Below are positions 8,553-16,847 of a stretch of 64,000 nucleotides of DNA, one piece after another. The DNA comes from Halieaceae bacterium (GTDB lineage Bacteria; Pseudomonadota; Gammaproteobacteria; Pseudomonadales; Halieaceae): positions 62,001 to 126,000 of the forward strand of contig CACCPA010000001.1 of NCBI GenBank assembly GCA_902547755.1, given 5' to 3'. The notes under the pieces were generated by a model. It was given only the letters and a program-made list of their open reading frames with translations, searched no databases and was not told where the DNA came from. Made by a program: the position numbers and the translations under genes. Position 1 is the first letter of the stretch, and the number at the start of each line of letters is the position of its first letter.

Positions 8553-8836
8553 GTTACAGACGCCGAAAGCATTATCGTAGTTTTGACCATGGCCGCAGAA
8601 ACGGCTGGGGACTGGGCCTTTACCGAAACCCGATTGATGGATGGTTTGGTGGCATTTGTGCTGGGCTCGCTGGGTACTGGGAGGTGCCGACCTGGCTGAT
8701 TCGTCTCTCCGTCTTCGCACTCTTCCTGTTCACGGGAGCTCTCGTTTTTTGGCTCTATATCGCGGCGTGGGTGCTCATCGGTAAACGTTCCTCTCGATGG
8801 GTCAGTGATGTTTATGAGGGAGAGTTCATTCGATGA
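8549..8836 (+). CDS. PspC-domain protein, short copy
   Basis: 95 residues carrying the PspC core: an arginine-rich N-terminus, LYRNPIDGWFGGICAGLAGYWEVPTW broken here only by my reading of sub-motifs GWFGGICAGLA and WEVPTW, then one strong membrane segment (FALFLFTGALVFWLYIAAW). It lacks the cytoplasmic/periplasmic C-terminal helix of the next gene. It is a tandem duplicate of the downstream copy and overlaps both neighbours by 4 bases (ATGA junctions). It may pair with PspB or modulate the full-length PspC. Confidence 0.88.
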   Translation: MSYRRRKHYRSFDHGRRNGWGLGLYRNPIDGWFGGICAGLAGYWEVPTWLIRLSVFALFLFTGALVFWLYIAAWVLIGKRSSRWVSDVYEGEFIR

Positions 8837-9300
8837 GTCACAAAGACCGAAATCATTACCGCAGTTTTGACCAAGGCCGAAAAAATGGCTGGGGAATAGG
8901 GCTCTATCGGCATCCCTCGGATGGTTGGTTTGGCGGGGTATGTGCCGGGCTTGCTGAATACTGGGAAGTGCCAACCTGGGTCACTCGTCTCTCTGCATTT
9001 GCGCTCTTCCTGTTCACAGGATCGGTTATCTTCTGGTTCTACATTGCGGCATGGATACTGATTAGTAAACGCCCCTCTCGGTGGGGTGGTGAGACTTATG
9101 AAGGAGAGGTCATCAAGGACTATGATGAGGATCGCCACGAATACCGCAGACGCTCTGCCTTTCGTTACTCTGAGGCGCCCTCAACGCGCATGGCGAAGGC
9201 CCACGATCGCGTGAGAGAAGCTGAACGAAAGATCGCTGCTATGGAACGTTATGTGACGTCGAGCCGATACGACTTAGACACGGAGTTCTCCAAGCTCTAA
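8833..9300 (+). CDS. pspC: PspC, phage shock protein C
   Basis: 155 residues. The N-terminal two thirds are a near copy of the preceding protein (GWFGGVCAGLAEYWEVP, then a membrane segment). The extra C-terminal part is a helical region ending RKIAAMERYVTSSRYDL, which is the conserved tail of PspC proteins in marine gammaproteobacteria. With PspB it senses inner-membrane stress and binds PspA. I take this copy as the orthologous PspC because it keeps the tail. Confidence 0.9.
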   Translation: MSHKDRNHYRSFDQGRKNGWGIGLYRHPSDGWFGGVCAGLAEYWEVPTWVTRLSAFALFLFTGSVIFWFYIAAWILISKRPSRWGGETYEGEVIKDYDEDRHEYRRRSAFRYSEAPSTRMAKAHDRVREAERKIAAMERYVTSSRYDLDTEFSKL

Positions 9301-9360
9301 CGCTCTGGAACCTTGTTGCCGGCAGACCTCAGGTAAGGATAGAAGGAGTTTTTTGAAAGC

Positions 9361-9462
9361 TTGGGTTTTGTGTTTGGACTTGTAGCGTTTGTTCGCGTAG
9401 AGAAGCTGGTTAAGACGCTGAAGGAGAAAAATATTCTCGAGGCAGACTACAAAGATGAGTAA
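9361..9462 (+). CDS. Probable 33-residue small protein at the end of the psp operon
   Basis: Short open frame beginning LGFVFGLVAFVRVEKLVKTL and ending EADYKDE. It has a hydrophobic start, a basic amphipathic middle and an acidic tail. AAGGAG at 9343-9348 precedes TTG 9361 by 12 bases; GTG 9370 is an alternative start. The layout (short hydrophobic segment, RVEKL, KTLKEK, acidic DYKDE end) looks like a genuine bacterial small protein rather than random sequence, and it sits 60 bases after pspC in the same direction. Function unknown. Confidence 0.5.
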   Translation: MGFVFGLVAFVRVEKLVKTLKEKNILEADYKDE

Positions 9463-9482
9463 ATCTTACGGCTTAGTCAGTC

Positions 9483-10982
9483 TCATTTCTCAGTAGCTAG
9501 TAGGTGCTGCCCCGGGTAGCGCCCCTCGACTTGTTCTCCATCTGTCACAACGGGTCGTCCAGCCACCAGTACGTCGGCAATACCGACAGACGGCTGGTAG
9601 GGATCACCGTATCCCGCCCTCGCAGCAATTGTAGCGGGGTCGAAAATGACAAGATCTGCATCCGCCCCCACTTGGATGCGGCCTTTTTTGTCAAATGAAC
9701 TGGAGGCTTGTGACAGCCACTGCGCCGGTAAAAGCGTTATACGCCGCAAGCCATCCATGAGGGGCATCACCTCCAGATCTCTCACATAGCGCCCCAAAAA
9801 GTGTGCGTAGGTACCAGCGATATTGGGGTTGGTTTTCACCTCGAGATCAAACGCGGGAAGTGCATCGGTCGATACCATCATGCCCGGCCACTTGAGCGCT
9901 TCGAGCAACCATTCTTCCTTGACGTAGTGATGGTTGATCGAGCTGGTGGGAAACTCTCGCTGATAGCGAAGAAAACGCTCTTCATCGAGCCACTCGCCCG
10001 TTGGCACCCACTGGACATCCTCATAATCGATATCAAAGATGGCACGCCAGTCGCGGTTCACAAATACATCCGCAGCGATCGATGTACCTCCCGCTAAGTA
10101 GGACAGTGTTTCGGTAGTAATGGGTGCTCCACGCGCGTTGGCGGCATCGATCTTCGAGAGCCAGATACCAATGCCGCCCATGGCTGAGTGGGTAATATGG
10201 CAAATCATGGTGGCAACCTTGTGTGCCTCCGCGAGTGCGATGACCTCATCTAGTCCCGTTGGATCGCCAGGCATACCACGTCGAACATACACGTACACCG
10301 GTGTGTCGTACTCTGCCGCTGTCTCGAAGATCATACTGAGCTCGCTTTCGGTGACGGCTTCGGTCATGTAATCAAGCAAGACGCCAATACCCAGACCGCC
10401 AAGTTCTAGTCCGTTACGGAGATGTTTTCGCATCTCGTCAACTTGAGCGGGAGTCGCCCTTTGGCTCCATATGCCGCCACCCAACGAAATGAAGCCGTCT
10501 TCGCTAAAGAAGTAGCCCTGCGTCGAGTTATCCATCACCAGACCGCGAATCGCGAAGTGGCCGACTGACGAGCCATAGTGGAGTTGCGCCCCTGCCTCGT
10601 ATTGGTAACCGTAGTCCGTCGGTGGATAAGAGCCTGCTTCGAGGTCGAGTTGAGTTGTGATTCCATCGAGAACGCTGAGGTGCTCACCCAGCCGCGTTGG
10701 TGTATGGGAGTGGATATGGATAAATCCGGGTGAAACGACCAGCCCTTTGGCATCGATGCGGCGATTGCCCTTAAGACGGGCTGTGGATATGCGAGCTATT
10801 TTTCCCTGTCGAATTCCAATATTGGCGATCGCGTCGTAATTTGTCTCAGGGTCCATGACCCGACCACCCTCGATGACCGTATCGAATACCTCTGAAGTGA
10901 TTGTTTTCGCCTGAGGTGCGGAGCCGGTTAGCGCGAAAATAAGTGCGACAGCGTAAATCTGGATGGTGTATCTGATGGCCAT
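9483..10982 (-). CDS. Secreted amidohydrolase, N-acyl-D-amino-acid deacylase-like
   Basis: 499 residues with a signal peptide (cleavage near GSAPQA) followed by an amidohydrolase-superfamily fold. The beta-strand 1 metal motif is GFIHIHSHTP (about 87-94). Further histidines lie in ICHITHSAMGG and SINHHYV, and the C-terminal composite domain contains DADLVIFDP. It resembles the D-aminoacylase subfamily, which hydrolyses N-acylated D-amino acids, but periplasmic or secreted members also act on other amides, so the substrate is open. It is divergent from the alpha/beta hydrolase at 11079. Confidence 0.87.
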   Translation of the reverse strand: MAIRYTIQIYAVALIFALTGSAPQAKTITSEVFDTVIEGGRVMDPETNYDAIANIGIRQGKIARISTARLKGNRRIDAKGLVVSPGFIHIHSHTPTRLGEHLSVLDGITTQLDLEAGSYPPTDYGYQYEAGAQLHYGSSVGHFAIRGLVMDNSTQGYFFSEDGFISLGGGIWSQRATPAQVDEMRKHLRNGLELGGLGIGVLLDYMTEAVTESELSMIFETAAEYDTPVYVYVRRGMPGDPTGLDEVIALAEAHKVATMICHITHSAMGGIGIWLSKIDAANARGAPITTETLSYLAGGTSIAADVFVNRDWRAIFDIDYEDVQWVPTGEWLDEERFLRYQREFPTSSINHHYVKEEWLLEALKWPGMMVSTDALPAFDLEVKTNPNIAGTYAHFLGRYVRDLEVMPLMDGLRRITLLPAQWLSQASSSFDKKGRIQVGADADLVIFDPATIAARAGYGDPYQPSVGIADVLVAGRPVVTDGEQVEGRYPGQHLLATEK

Positions 10983-11078
10983 TCTTTATTCTCGTTGCGC
11001 TTCGGTTTTTGGAGAGCTCGCCGCCTTGTCATCGGGCGATCATAGTCACTAAATTTGTGTTTGTCGTGGAGCCGTATC

Positions 11079-11900
11079 TTGCAGACATTATCTGATTTCT
11101 CTGATGCCTCAGATTCCGCCGAGCACGTCGTATTCTTGCATGCGAACGGTTTCCCGCCGGGAACGTATGCCTCCTTTCTGAGTGCTATTAGCTCACTGGG
11201 ACGCATTTCCACAATTGAACATCGACCCCTGTGGATCAAGGAAGCACCCAAGTTTTTAGATTGGGACGTGTACGCTGACGATACGATAAAAACGCTAGAA
11301 CGAGAGACGACGAGCCCAGTCTGGTTGGTGGGCCACTCGATGGGTGGAGCGATAAGCTTACTGATCGCTAGAAAAGCCCCTCATCTCGTCAAGGGAGTGG
11401 TGGGCTTGGATCCTGTCACTATCAACGCTCGTTTCCTCGCTTTCTCACGCTTGGCGTTTCGTCTTTGGCCAGATAAACCCAAGATGATACGAGGTGCATT
11501 GGGGCGACCACATCAGTTTGAAAGTCATCAAGCGGCATTCGAGTTCTATCGAACGAAGCGGGCATTTTCAGGCATCGCGGACAAGGAGTTGATGGACTAC
11601 GTTCTAGCGGCTCATGCACCATCCGAGATCGGTGTGGATCTTAGATATTCTGGTGCCTGGGAAGCGTGTGTCTACCGCTCCCCACCCAATCTATGGAGGT
11701 GCTTTGATCGCATTCATAAGCCTGTTCACATCCTGGGAGGAGGGCAGTCTTACGTGATTGTTCCCAATGTGGCAGAACGGCTTAAACAACTTAGAAACGT
11801 GAAATTCGAGTCGATTGATGCAGGTCATTTGATGCCCATGGAGAAGCCTCAAGAGACCGCCTACTTTGTCACAGAATGTATTTCTCGCCACGAAACATAA
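11079..11900 (+). CDS. Alpha/beta hydrolase
   Basis: Cytoplasmic alpha/beta-fold hydrolase, about 273 residues. The oxyanion-hole region is FLHANGFPPGTY, the nucleophile elbow is GHSMGG, and the late histidine is in DAGHLMPMEKP, completing a Ser-Asp-His triad layout. The frame is open from TTG 11055, but GGAG at 11068-11071 lies 7 bases before TTG 11079, so that start is preferred. Likely an esterase or C-C hydrolase; the substrate cannot be told. Polyphosphate kinase follows 57 bases downstream. Confidence 0.85.
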   Translation: MQTLSDFSDASDSAEHVVFLHANGFPPGTYASFLSAISSLGRISTIEHRPLWIKEAPKFLDWDVYADDTIKTLERETTSPVWLVGHSMGGAISLLIARKAPHLVKGVVGLDPVTINARFLAFSRLAFRLWPDKPKMIRGALGRPHQFESHQAAFEFYRTKRAFSGIADKELMDYVLAAHAPSEIGVDLRYSGAWEACVYRSPPNLWRCFDRIHKPVHILGGGQSYVIVPNVAERLKQLRNVKFESIDAGHLMPMEKPQETAYFVTECISRHET

Positions 11901-11957
11901 ACCTCACTCGTCGCTCCTGTTAAGATCCCGTTATGCAGGCACCTGAACTACTTACTC

Positions 11958-14099
11958 ATGATTAATCCGATCGAAGGGAGATTAGCGGATCTCGATGAGC
12001 GGCTCTTTATGCCGCGAGAGTTGAGCTGGCTATCGTTTAATGCTCGGGTGTTACAGGAAGCCGCCAATGAGTCGGTACCAGTGATTCAGCGTCTTCGATA
12101 CTTGGGTATTTTCTCTAGCAATCTCGATGAATTCTTCCGCGTGCGTGTCGCCGAGATAAGACGTCTGATTACCGTGTCTACCGGTGGTAAACGGCAGCGG
12201 GCTAAGGAGCTACTGGAGACCATTCAAGAGCAGGTAGCTCATCTCCAGCAGGAATTCGACGCAACGCAATCGAAGGTAATGGCTGAGCTTAAAAAGCGGC
12301 ACATCTATATCATCGATGAGACCCAATTGAGTCGCGCTCAGTTAGCCTATGTCGAAGAGTACTTCACCAAGCACGTACTCCCCTCGCTCGAACCTATTTT
12401 GCTCACCGATGAATTGGCCATTCCCGCACTGGCTGATGAATCGCTCTACTTGGCAGTCGACATGCAGACTACTGAGGGAAATCAATATGCGGTCATGGAG
12501 GTGCCTTCGGATGTGGTGGGACGATTTGTTTCCATCCCAAGAGGGCGAGATGCGCAGGGTAAAGTCTTTATTCTGCTCGATGACGTAATTCGTGCTTGTC
12601 TGCCTCGTGTATTCCGTGGGGTATTCAACATAGAGTCGGCGAGTGCCTACTGCTTCAAGTTCTCGCGCGATGCCGAGTTGGAAATCGAGACATCGATTAA
12701 CGAAAGTCTTATTGAGAAAATGGCGTCGAGCCTGAAGCAGCGTCGCAAGGCGGACGCGGTTCGCTTTGTTTACGATGCAACTATGCCAGAGATGTTACTC
12801 GAGCAGCTCCGAAAGCGACTTGGGTTTGGTCGTTATGACAGCCTGATTCCGGGCGGGCGATACCACAACTCAAAGGACTACATTGGTTTTCCCAATGCAG
12901 GAGCAAAGTATCTGGAATTCAAGCCTCTGCCACCCATTCGAATCGCTGAGCTCGATCAGGCTGACAACATTTTTGACGCGCTTCGAGACAAAGATTACCT
13001 GCTGTATTACCCCTATCACCCATTTGATTACGTTGTTGACGTGCTCAAGACTGCGGCGATTGATCCCTCAGTCACTTCGATTAAGGTCTGTCTGTACCGT
13101 GTGGCCTCCAACTCCCAGATCGTCGATGCGTTAATCAACGCGCAGTACAACGGTAAACGTGTGCGAGTAGTGGTGGAGCTAGCTGCCCGTTTTGATGAGC
13201 AGGCCAACATTGCGTGGTCGGAGCGTCTGACTGAGGCTGGTATTGAGGTCATTTTTGGCATCCCGGGCTTGAAGGTTCACAGCAAGTTATTCCTGATTGA
13301 TCGCATGGAAAATGGCCAGTTGGTGAGATACAGCCACGTGGGTACCGGCAACCTCAATGAAAAGACGGCTAGGTTATACACCGATTTCACTTTGCTGACA
13401 GCGGATCCCGAGATCTGTGAGGACGTCAACGAGGTCTTTGAGTTTCTGAAGTACAACTATCGACAGCCCGACTATAAACACTTACTGGTGTCTCCGCACA
13501 CGTCACGAGTCGGCATCATGCGGCTTATCGATGAGGAGATAGCCAATGCCCGGCAAGGTTTCCGGGCGCAGTTATTTTTCAAATGTAACAACCTGGTAGA
13601 TCGTCAGTTAACGCTCAAGCTCTATGAAGCTAGCCAAGCCGGTGTCGAGGTGAAGCTGATTGTCCGTGGGATGTGCTCATTACTGCCTGGCGTCAGCGGT
13701 ATCTCCGAAAATATTAAGGCCATCAGCATCATAGACCGTTTCCTTGAGCACCCCCGAGTTTATGTAGCTCATAACCGTGGCGACCCAAAATACTACATTG
13801 CCTCGGCGGACTTGATGACCAGAAACATCGACTACCGAGTTGAAGTAATTTGCCCAGTCAAGGACGCGGCTGCGCAGCGAACGTTGCAAGATATTCTTGA
13901 CCAGCAATGGAACGACAACTGTAAGGCTCGGGTGATTGACGCTTATCAATCGAACAATATGGTTACATCAGAGGGCAAAGCGACGCTCGTTCGCTCACAA
14001 GAAACGATTCACCGTTATCTTGAGACGGGTAAGCTGCCGCGTATGCCAAAGTCATCTATGCGCAAGCCGTCGATTCGGCGGCGGCGAGGTAAGTCGTAA
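11958..14099 (+). CDS. ppk: Polyphosphate kinase 1
   Basis: Reversibly polymerises the gamma-phosphate of ATP into inorganic polyphosphate. At 713 residues it is the normal PPK1 length, with N, head, C1 and C2 domains. It opens RELSWLSFNARVLQEA with LGIFSSNLDEFFRVRVAEI. The phospholipase-D-like catalytic half shows the phospho-accepting histidine in KVHSKLFLI (H441), SHVGTGNLNE, and the second histidine in AHNRGDPKYYI (H605). No ppx or PhoU is adjacent. The start ATG 11958 has only a weak ribosome site. Confidence 0.96.
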   Translation: MINPIEGRLADLDERLFMPRELSWLSFNARVLQEAANESVPVIQRLRYLGIFSSNLDEFFRVRVAEIRRLITVSTGGKRQRAKELLETIQEQVAHLQQEFDATQSKVMAELKKRHIYIIDETQLSRAQLAYVEEYFTKHVLPSLEPILLTDELAIPALADESLYLAVDMQTTEGNQYAVMEVPSDVVGRFVSIPRGRDAQGKVFILLDDVIRACLPRVFRGVFNIESASAYCFKFSRDAELEIETSINESLIEKMASSLKQRRKADAVRFVYDATMPEMLLEQLRKRLGFGRYDSLIPGGRYHNSKDYIGFPNAGAKYLEFKPLPPIRIAELDQADNIFDALRDKDYLLYYPYHPFDYVVDVLKTAAIDPSVTSIKVCLYRVASNSQIVDALINAQYNGKRVRVVVELAARFDEQANIAWSERLTEAGIEVIFGIPGLKVHSKLFLIDRMENGQLVRYSHVGTGNLNEKTARLYTDFTLLTADPEICEDVNEVFEFLKYNYRQPDYKHLLVSPHTSRVGIMRLIDEEIANARQGFRAQLFFKCNNLVDRQLTLKLYEASQAGVEVKLIVRGMCSLLPGVSGISENIKAISIIDRFLEHPRVYVAHNRGDPKYYIASADLMTRNIDYRVEVICPVKDAAAQRTLQDILDQQWNDNCKARVIDAYQSNNMVTSEGKATLVRSQETIHRYLETGKLPRMPKSSMRKPSIRRRRGKS

Positions 14100-14123
14100 G
14101 GTGCTGCCCGGTTTCCCGGGGAA

Positions 14124-14411
14124 CTAACGTAGGTCGTCGGTACGAACGTTGAAGAAAGGTCTCGTAACCCCATCGTTTTCCAGCATCAGAAACTCGCTTC
14201 CGTCAGGGTTGGAAAGCACCACTTCAATTGGCTGAAATAAGGGTCGGCGCACGACCTTAACAAACCAGCCGAACTGCTGCTTTTGGTTGAGCGCGATTTT
14301 CTGCTCGTTAGTAATCACACTGGAAAAGTCGGCAGGAATAGGAGGCATGCGCGTGCGGCGTTCCGCTAAGCTCTGCGACTGTGCATTGTTGATGGGCTCA
14401 ACGGCGCTCAT
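14124..14411 (-). CDS. Small conserved-looking protein, unknown function
   Basis: 95 residues with no signal peptide or membrane segment. The N-terminal third is polar and probably disordered. The rest is a compact domain-like stretch (FGWFVKVVRRPLFQPIEVVL, then a D/G turn and a beta-rich end). I do not recognise the family. It is convergent with ppk, separated by 24 bases, and separate from the WYL gene upstream. Codon use and the lack of overlap with a better frame support coding. Confidence 0.7.
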   Translation of the reverse strand: MSAVEPINNAQSQSLAERRTRMPPIPADFSSVITNEQKIALNQKQQFGWFVKVVRRPLFQPIEVVLSNPDGSEFLMLENDGVTRPFFNVRTDDLR

Positions 14412-14530
14412 ATCGACCTCTATTCGTTACTCCGACGCACAGAATAGCAACTTTGCATGCTCGGCCAATCCGACTGCTATTCAAATCGTGAGCCACGTCA
14501 CAAATTTGACGCTAGGGCTAGCGTGCGTTG

Positions 14531-15406
14531 CTAAATCAGCCAGGTATTTACGGCGTCTTGATTCGTCAGAACGAGTTGCTGAGCTCTTGGGTCCTCAAGC
14601 AACGGACCTATATTGACGTTCAAGAGTTGCAGTAGATAGGGCGCGAGTTTGGCTCTAACCGGGAGTTCAAGACGGCCTTCAATCATGTTGTAGTCGTGAG
14701 CAATGACTTCCTGTTGTTCCAGCGACAGCCGTGAGTCTGGCTCAATCTTCAAAGTCACAATGTGCTGCCAATCCTCATCCTGCTCTGCGAGGCGAGGACT
14801 CTCGTCCATCAGGTCAGCTTCGTCGCGGAATCGACTTAGTACGAAGTCTCTGAAGTCTTGGTTTTTTTCACACCATGCCCGCACGTGCCAGCGATAACCC
14901 GTCCACACCAAGGTGTGCGGTACGATGATTCTGCCTTCTCGGTCAGGGTTATTGAGTGAAACGTAATCGACATCAATGCGCCGATGTTCTGTCATGGCTT
15001 GGATGATCGGTCTCAGGAGCTCTGCTGGTAGTTCGCGCGACGGCGCATTGACCACTTCTACACTGGCAGCAGCTACGGGAAGGTGACCGAGAATCCTCTG
15101 AACATCGCTTTTTTGCGCTGCAAGTTGCAAGTACTCGGAGGCGAGTCCGCGCGTCAAAATTGGAGCGAAGTCCTCGGAAGGTGAGTAGTGTTTTGCGACC
15201 GCATCGTAGACAAGATCACCACAGTTGAGCGCGCGTCGATAGTTGCTCAGGTCTTTATTGGCTTGTTGGCGACCAATGCCAAAGGTGTCGCATAACTTTC
15301 GCGTGGTAAGCCGACCCTCCCATAGCGAGATAAGCTCGATGTAGCGGTAGCGGAGCAATTGCTCCCAGCGCTGGTTAGTTTGATCGGTCAGATTAGTCTC
15401 GGACAT
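14531..15406 (-). CDS. WYL-domain transcriptional regulator (BrxR/CapW-like architecture)
   Basis: 291 residues: an N-terminal winged helix (YIELISLWEGRLTTRKLCDTF), a central WYL domain with IDVDYVSLNN and VPHTLVWTGYRWHVRAWCEK, and a C-terminal extension (QDFRDFVLSRF, then a dimerisation-type tail). This order matches the BrxR/CapW family of ligand-responsive repressors found with BREX and CBASS phage-defence loci and also as orphans. No defence genes lie next to it here. Its target is unknown; autorepression is usual for the family. Confidence 0.85.
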   Translation of the reverse strand: MSETNLTDQTNQRWEQLLRYRYIELISLWEGRLTTRKLCDTFGIGRQQANKDLSNYRRALNCGDLVYDAVAKHYSPSEDFAPILTRGLASEYLQLAAQKSDVQRILGHLPVAAASVEVVNAPSRELPAELLRPIIQAMTEHRRIDVDYVSLNNPDREGRIIVPHTLVWTGYRWHVRAWCEKNQDFRDFVLSRFRDEADLMDESPRLAEQDEDWQHIVTLKIEPDSRLSLEQQEVIAHDYNMIEGRLELPVRAKLAPYLLQLLNVNIGPLLEDPRAQQLVLTNQDAVNTWLI

Positions 15407-15415
15407 GGCCCTACG

Positions 15416-16762
15416 TTAAAGGCTCGCGAGTATCTCCTCAATATGCTGAACCGTCGTTCGTGGATTGACGATGCAAAAACGCAGCACTGTCTCGCCGTTG
15501 TGCTTTGTGGGCGTGACGAACGACTGACCGGTGTCGAGTTGATGATCACTCCATTTTGCATAGTCTTCGGAGTTCCAACCTTTTCTTCGGAACACACAAA
15601 TCGATAGGTTTTGCTCTGTAACCAGCTCAAGATCAGGGTGTCGCTCAATCCGCACGGCGGTCTCTTGTGCGACAGCCAGCGTCTGCTCAACCGCATCGGC
15701 ATAAGCTTCCGTTCCATGCGTGGCAAGGCTGAACCACAGTGGTAGACCTCGTGCTCGCCTGGAAAGGTGGTGTGCGTAGTCGGAGACATTCCAGACTCCG
15801 TCATAGACGACCTCAAGGTAGGCCCCTTGTTGCTGGTGTGCCTCGCGGGCCAATCGGGGGTTCTGATAAATCAAAGCGCAGCAGTCAAAGGGCGCGAATA
15901 ACCATTTGTGTGGGTCTACGATGAAGCTGTGCGCCAGTTCAATGCCATTGAACGCCTCCCGAACGCTCGGTGCAGCGAGACCTGCGCCACCATAGGCGCC
16001 GTCGACATGCATCCAAACATCGTGGACATGACTAACGGCGCCAATACCCTGCATATCGTCAATGACGCCAAGATTTGTGGTGCCGGCCGTGCAGGCCACG
16101 GCAAACAGACGTTTACGGTCTATTTCTGATAGTCCTACCATTGCTTCTTCAACGTCCTGGCCTGTCAGCCGATCTCCGCCCACTTCGAGAAGGTCTACGT
16201 CCATCACGTAGGTGGCTTGCTTGATGGAGGCATGCGCGCCTTTCGATGAGATGACTAGGCCGCGCAAAGGCTCTAAATCCGGCTTGCCCCTTCGCCATTG
16301 GTGTCTTGCAGCAACCAGTGCCGAGAGGTTTCCCGCGGTTCCACCACTAACAAAAGCACCTCCTGCGTTTGGACCGAAGCCCGCTAAGTCAGCTATCCAT
16401 CGCAGTGCTTGATTTTCGGCGAAGGTTGCACCTGCACTCTCCAGCCAGGAACTGCCGCAAATACTGGAGGCGCCCACAATCAGGTCAAAAAGAGTGGAGG
16501 CTTCAGTGGGTGCAGCCGGCACAAAGGCCAGGAATTTTGGATGGTCAGTGGAAATGCAGGCAGGTGCGAGGACATCAGTAAACAGCCTCAGCGCCTCAAG
16601 ACCACCCAAACCCTTATCGGTGATCGTTTGGCCGGCCATCGCAGTCAACTGCTCGGGTGTCATCGGGGCGTCGATTTCGGGTGGATCCATGCGCATGCGC
16701 TCGACGCTGTAGCGAACGATAGCTTGCTGCAGTACTTCCATGTCCTTTGTGATTTCGTGCAC
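15416..16762 (-). CDS. PLP-dependent group II amino-acid decarboxylase
   Basis: 448 residues of the aromatic-L-amino-acid/glutamate decarboxylase family. The cofactor aspartate lies in HVDGAYGGAGLAAP and the Schiff-base lysine in VDPHKWLFAPFDC; FVSGGTAGNLSAL is the substrate and phosphate region. It converts an amino acid to its amine with CO2 release. It is the last gene of an apparent minus-strand unit after a 117-residue unknown and a Bcr/CflA exporter, with 85 bases between it and the exporter. Product export by the neighbour is possible. The substrate may be aromatic or acidic and is not resolved. Confidence 0.9.
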   Translation of the reverse strand: MHEITKDMEVLQQAIVRYSVERMRMDPPEIDAPMTPEQLTAMAGQTITDKGLGGLEALRLFTDVLAPACISTDHPKFLAFVPAAPTEASTLFDLIVGASSICGSSWLESAGATFAENQALRWIADLAGFGPNAGGAFVSGGTAGNLSALVAARHQWRRGKPDLEPLRGLVISSKGAHASIKQATYVMDVDLLEVGGDRLTGQDVEEAMVGLSEIDRKRLFAVACTAGTTNLGVIDDMQGIGAVSHVHDVWMHVDGAYGGAGLAAPSVREAFNGIELAHSFIVDPHKWLFAPFDCCALIYQNPRLAREAHQQQGAYLEVVYDGVWNVSDYAHHLSRRARGLPLWFSLATHGTEAYADAVEQTLAVAQETAVRIERHPDLELVTEQNLSICVFRRKGWNSEDYAKWSDHQLDTGQSFVTPTKHNGETVLRFCIVNPRTTVQHIEEILASL

Positions 16763-16847
16763 GCCATTACCCCCATAAAGCTTTAAGCCGGAAGCTTACC
16801 AATGCGATGGGGCCGATCGAATACCCTTGTAGGTTTAATTTTACGGA

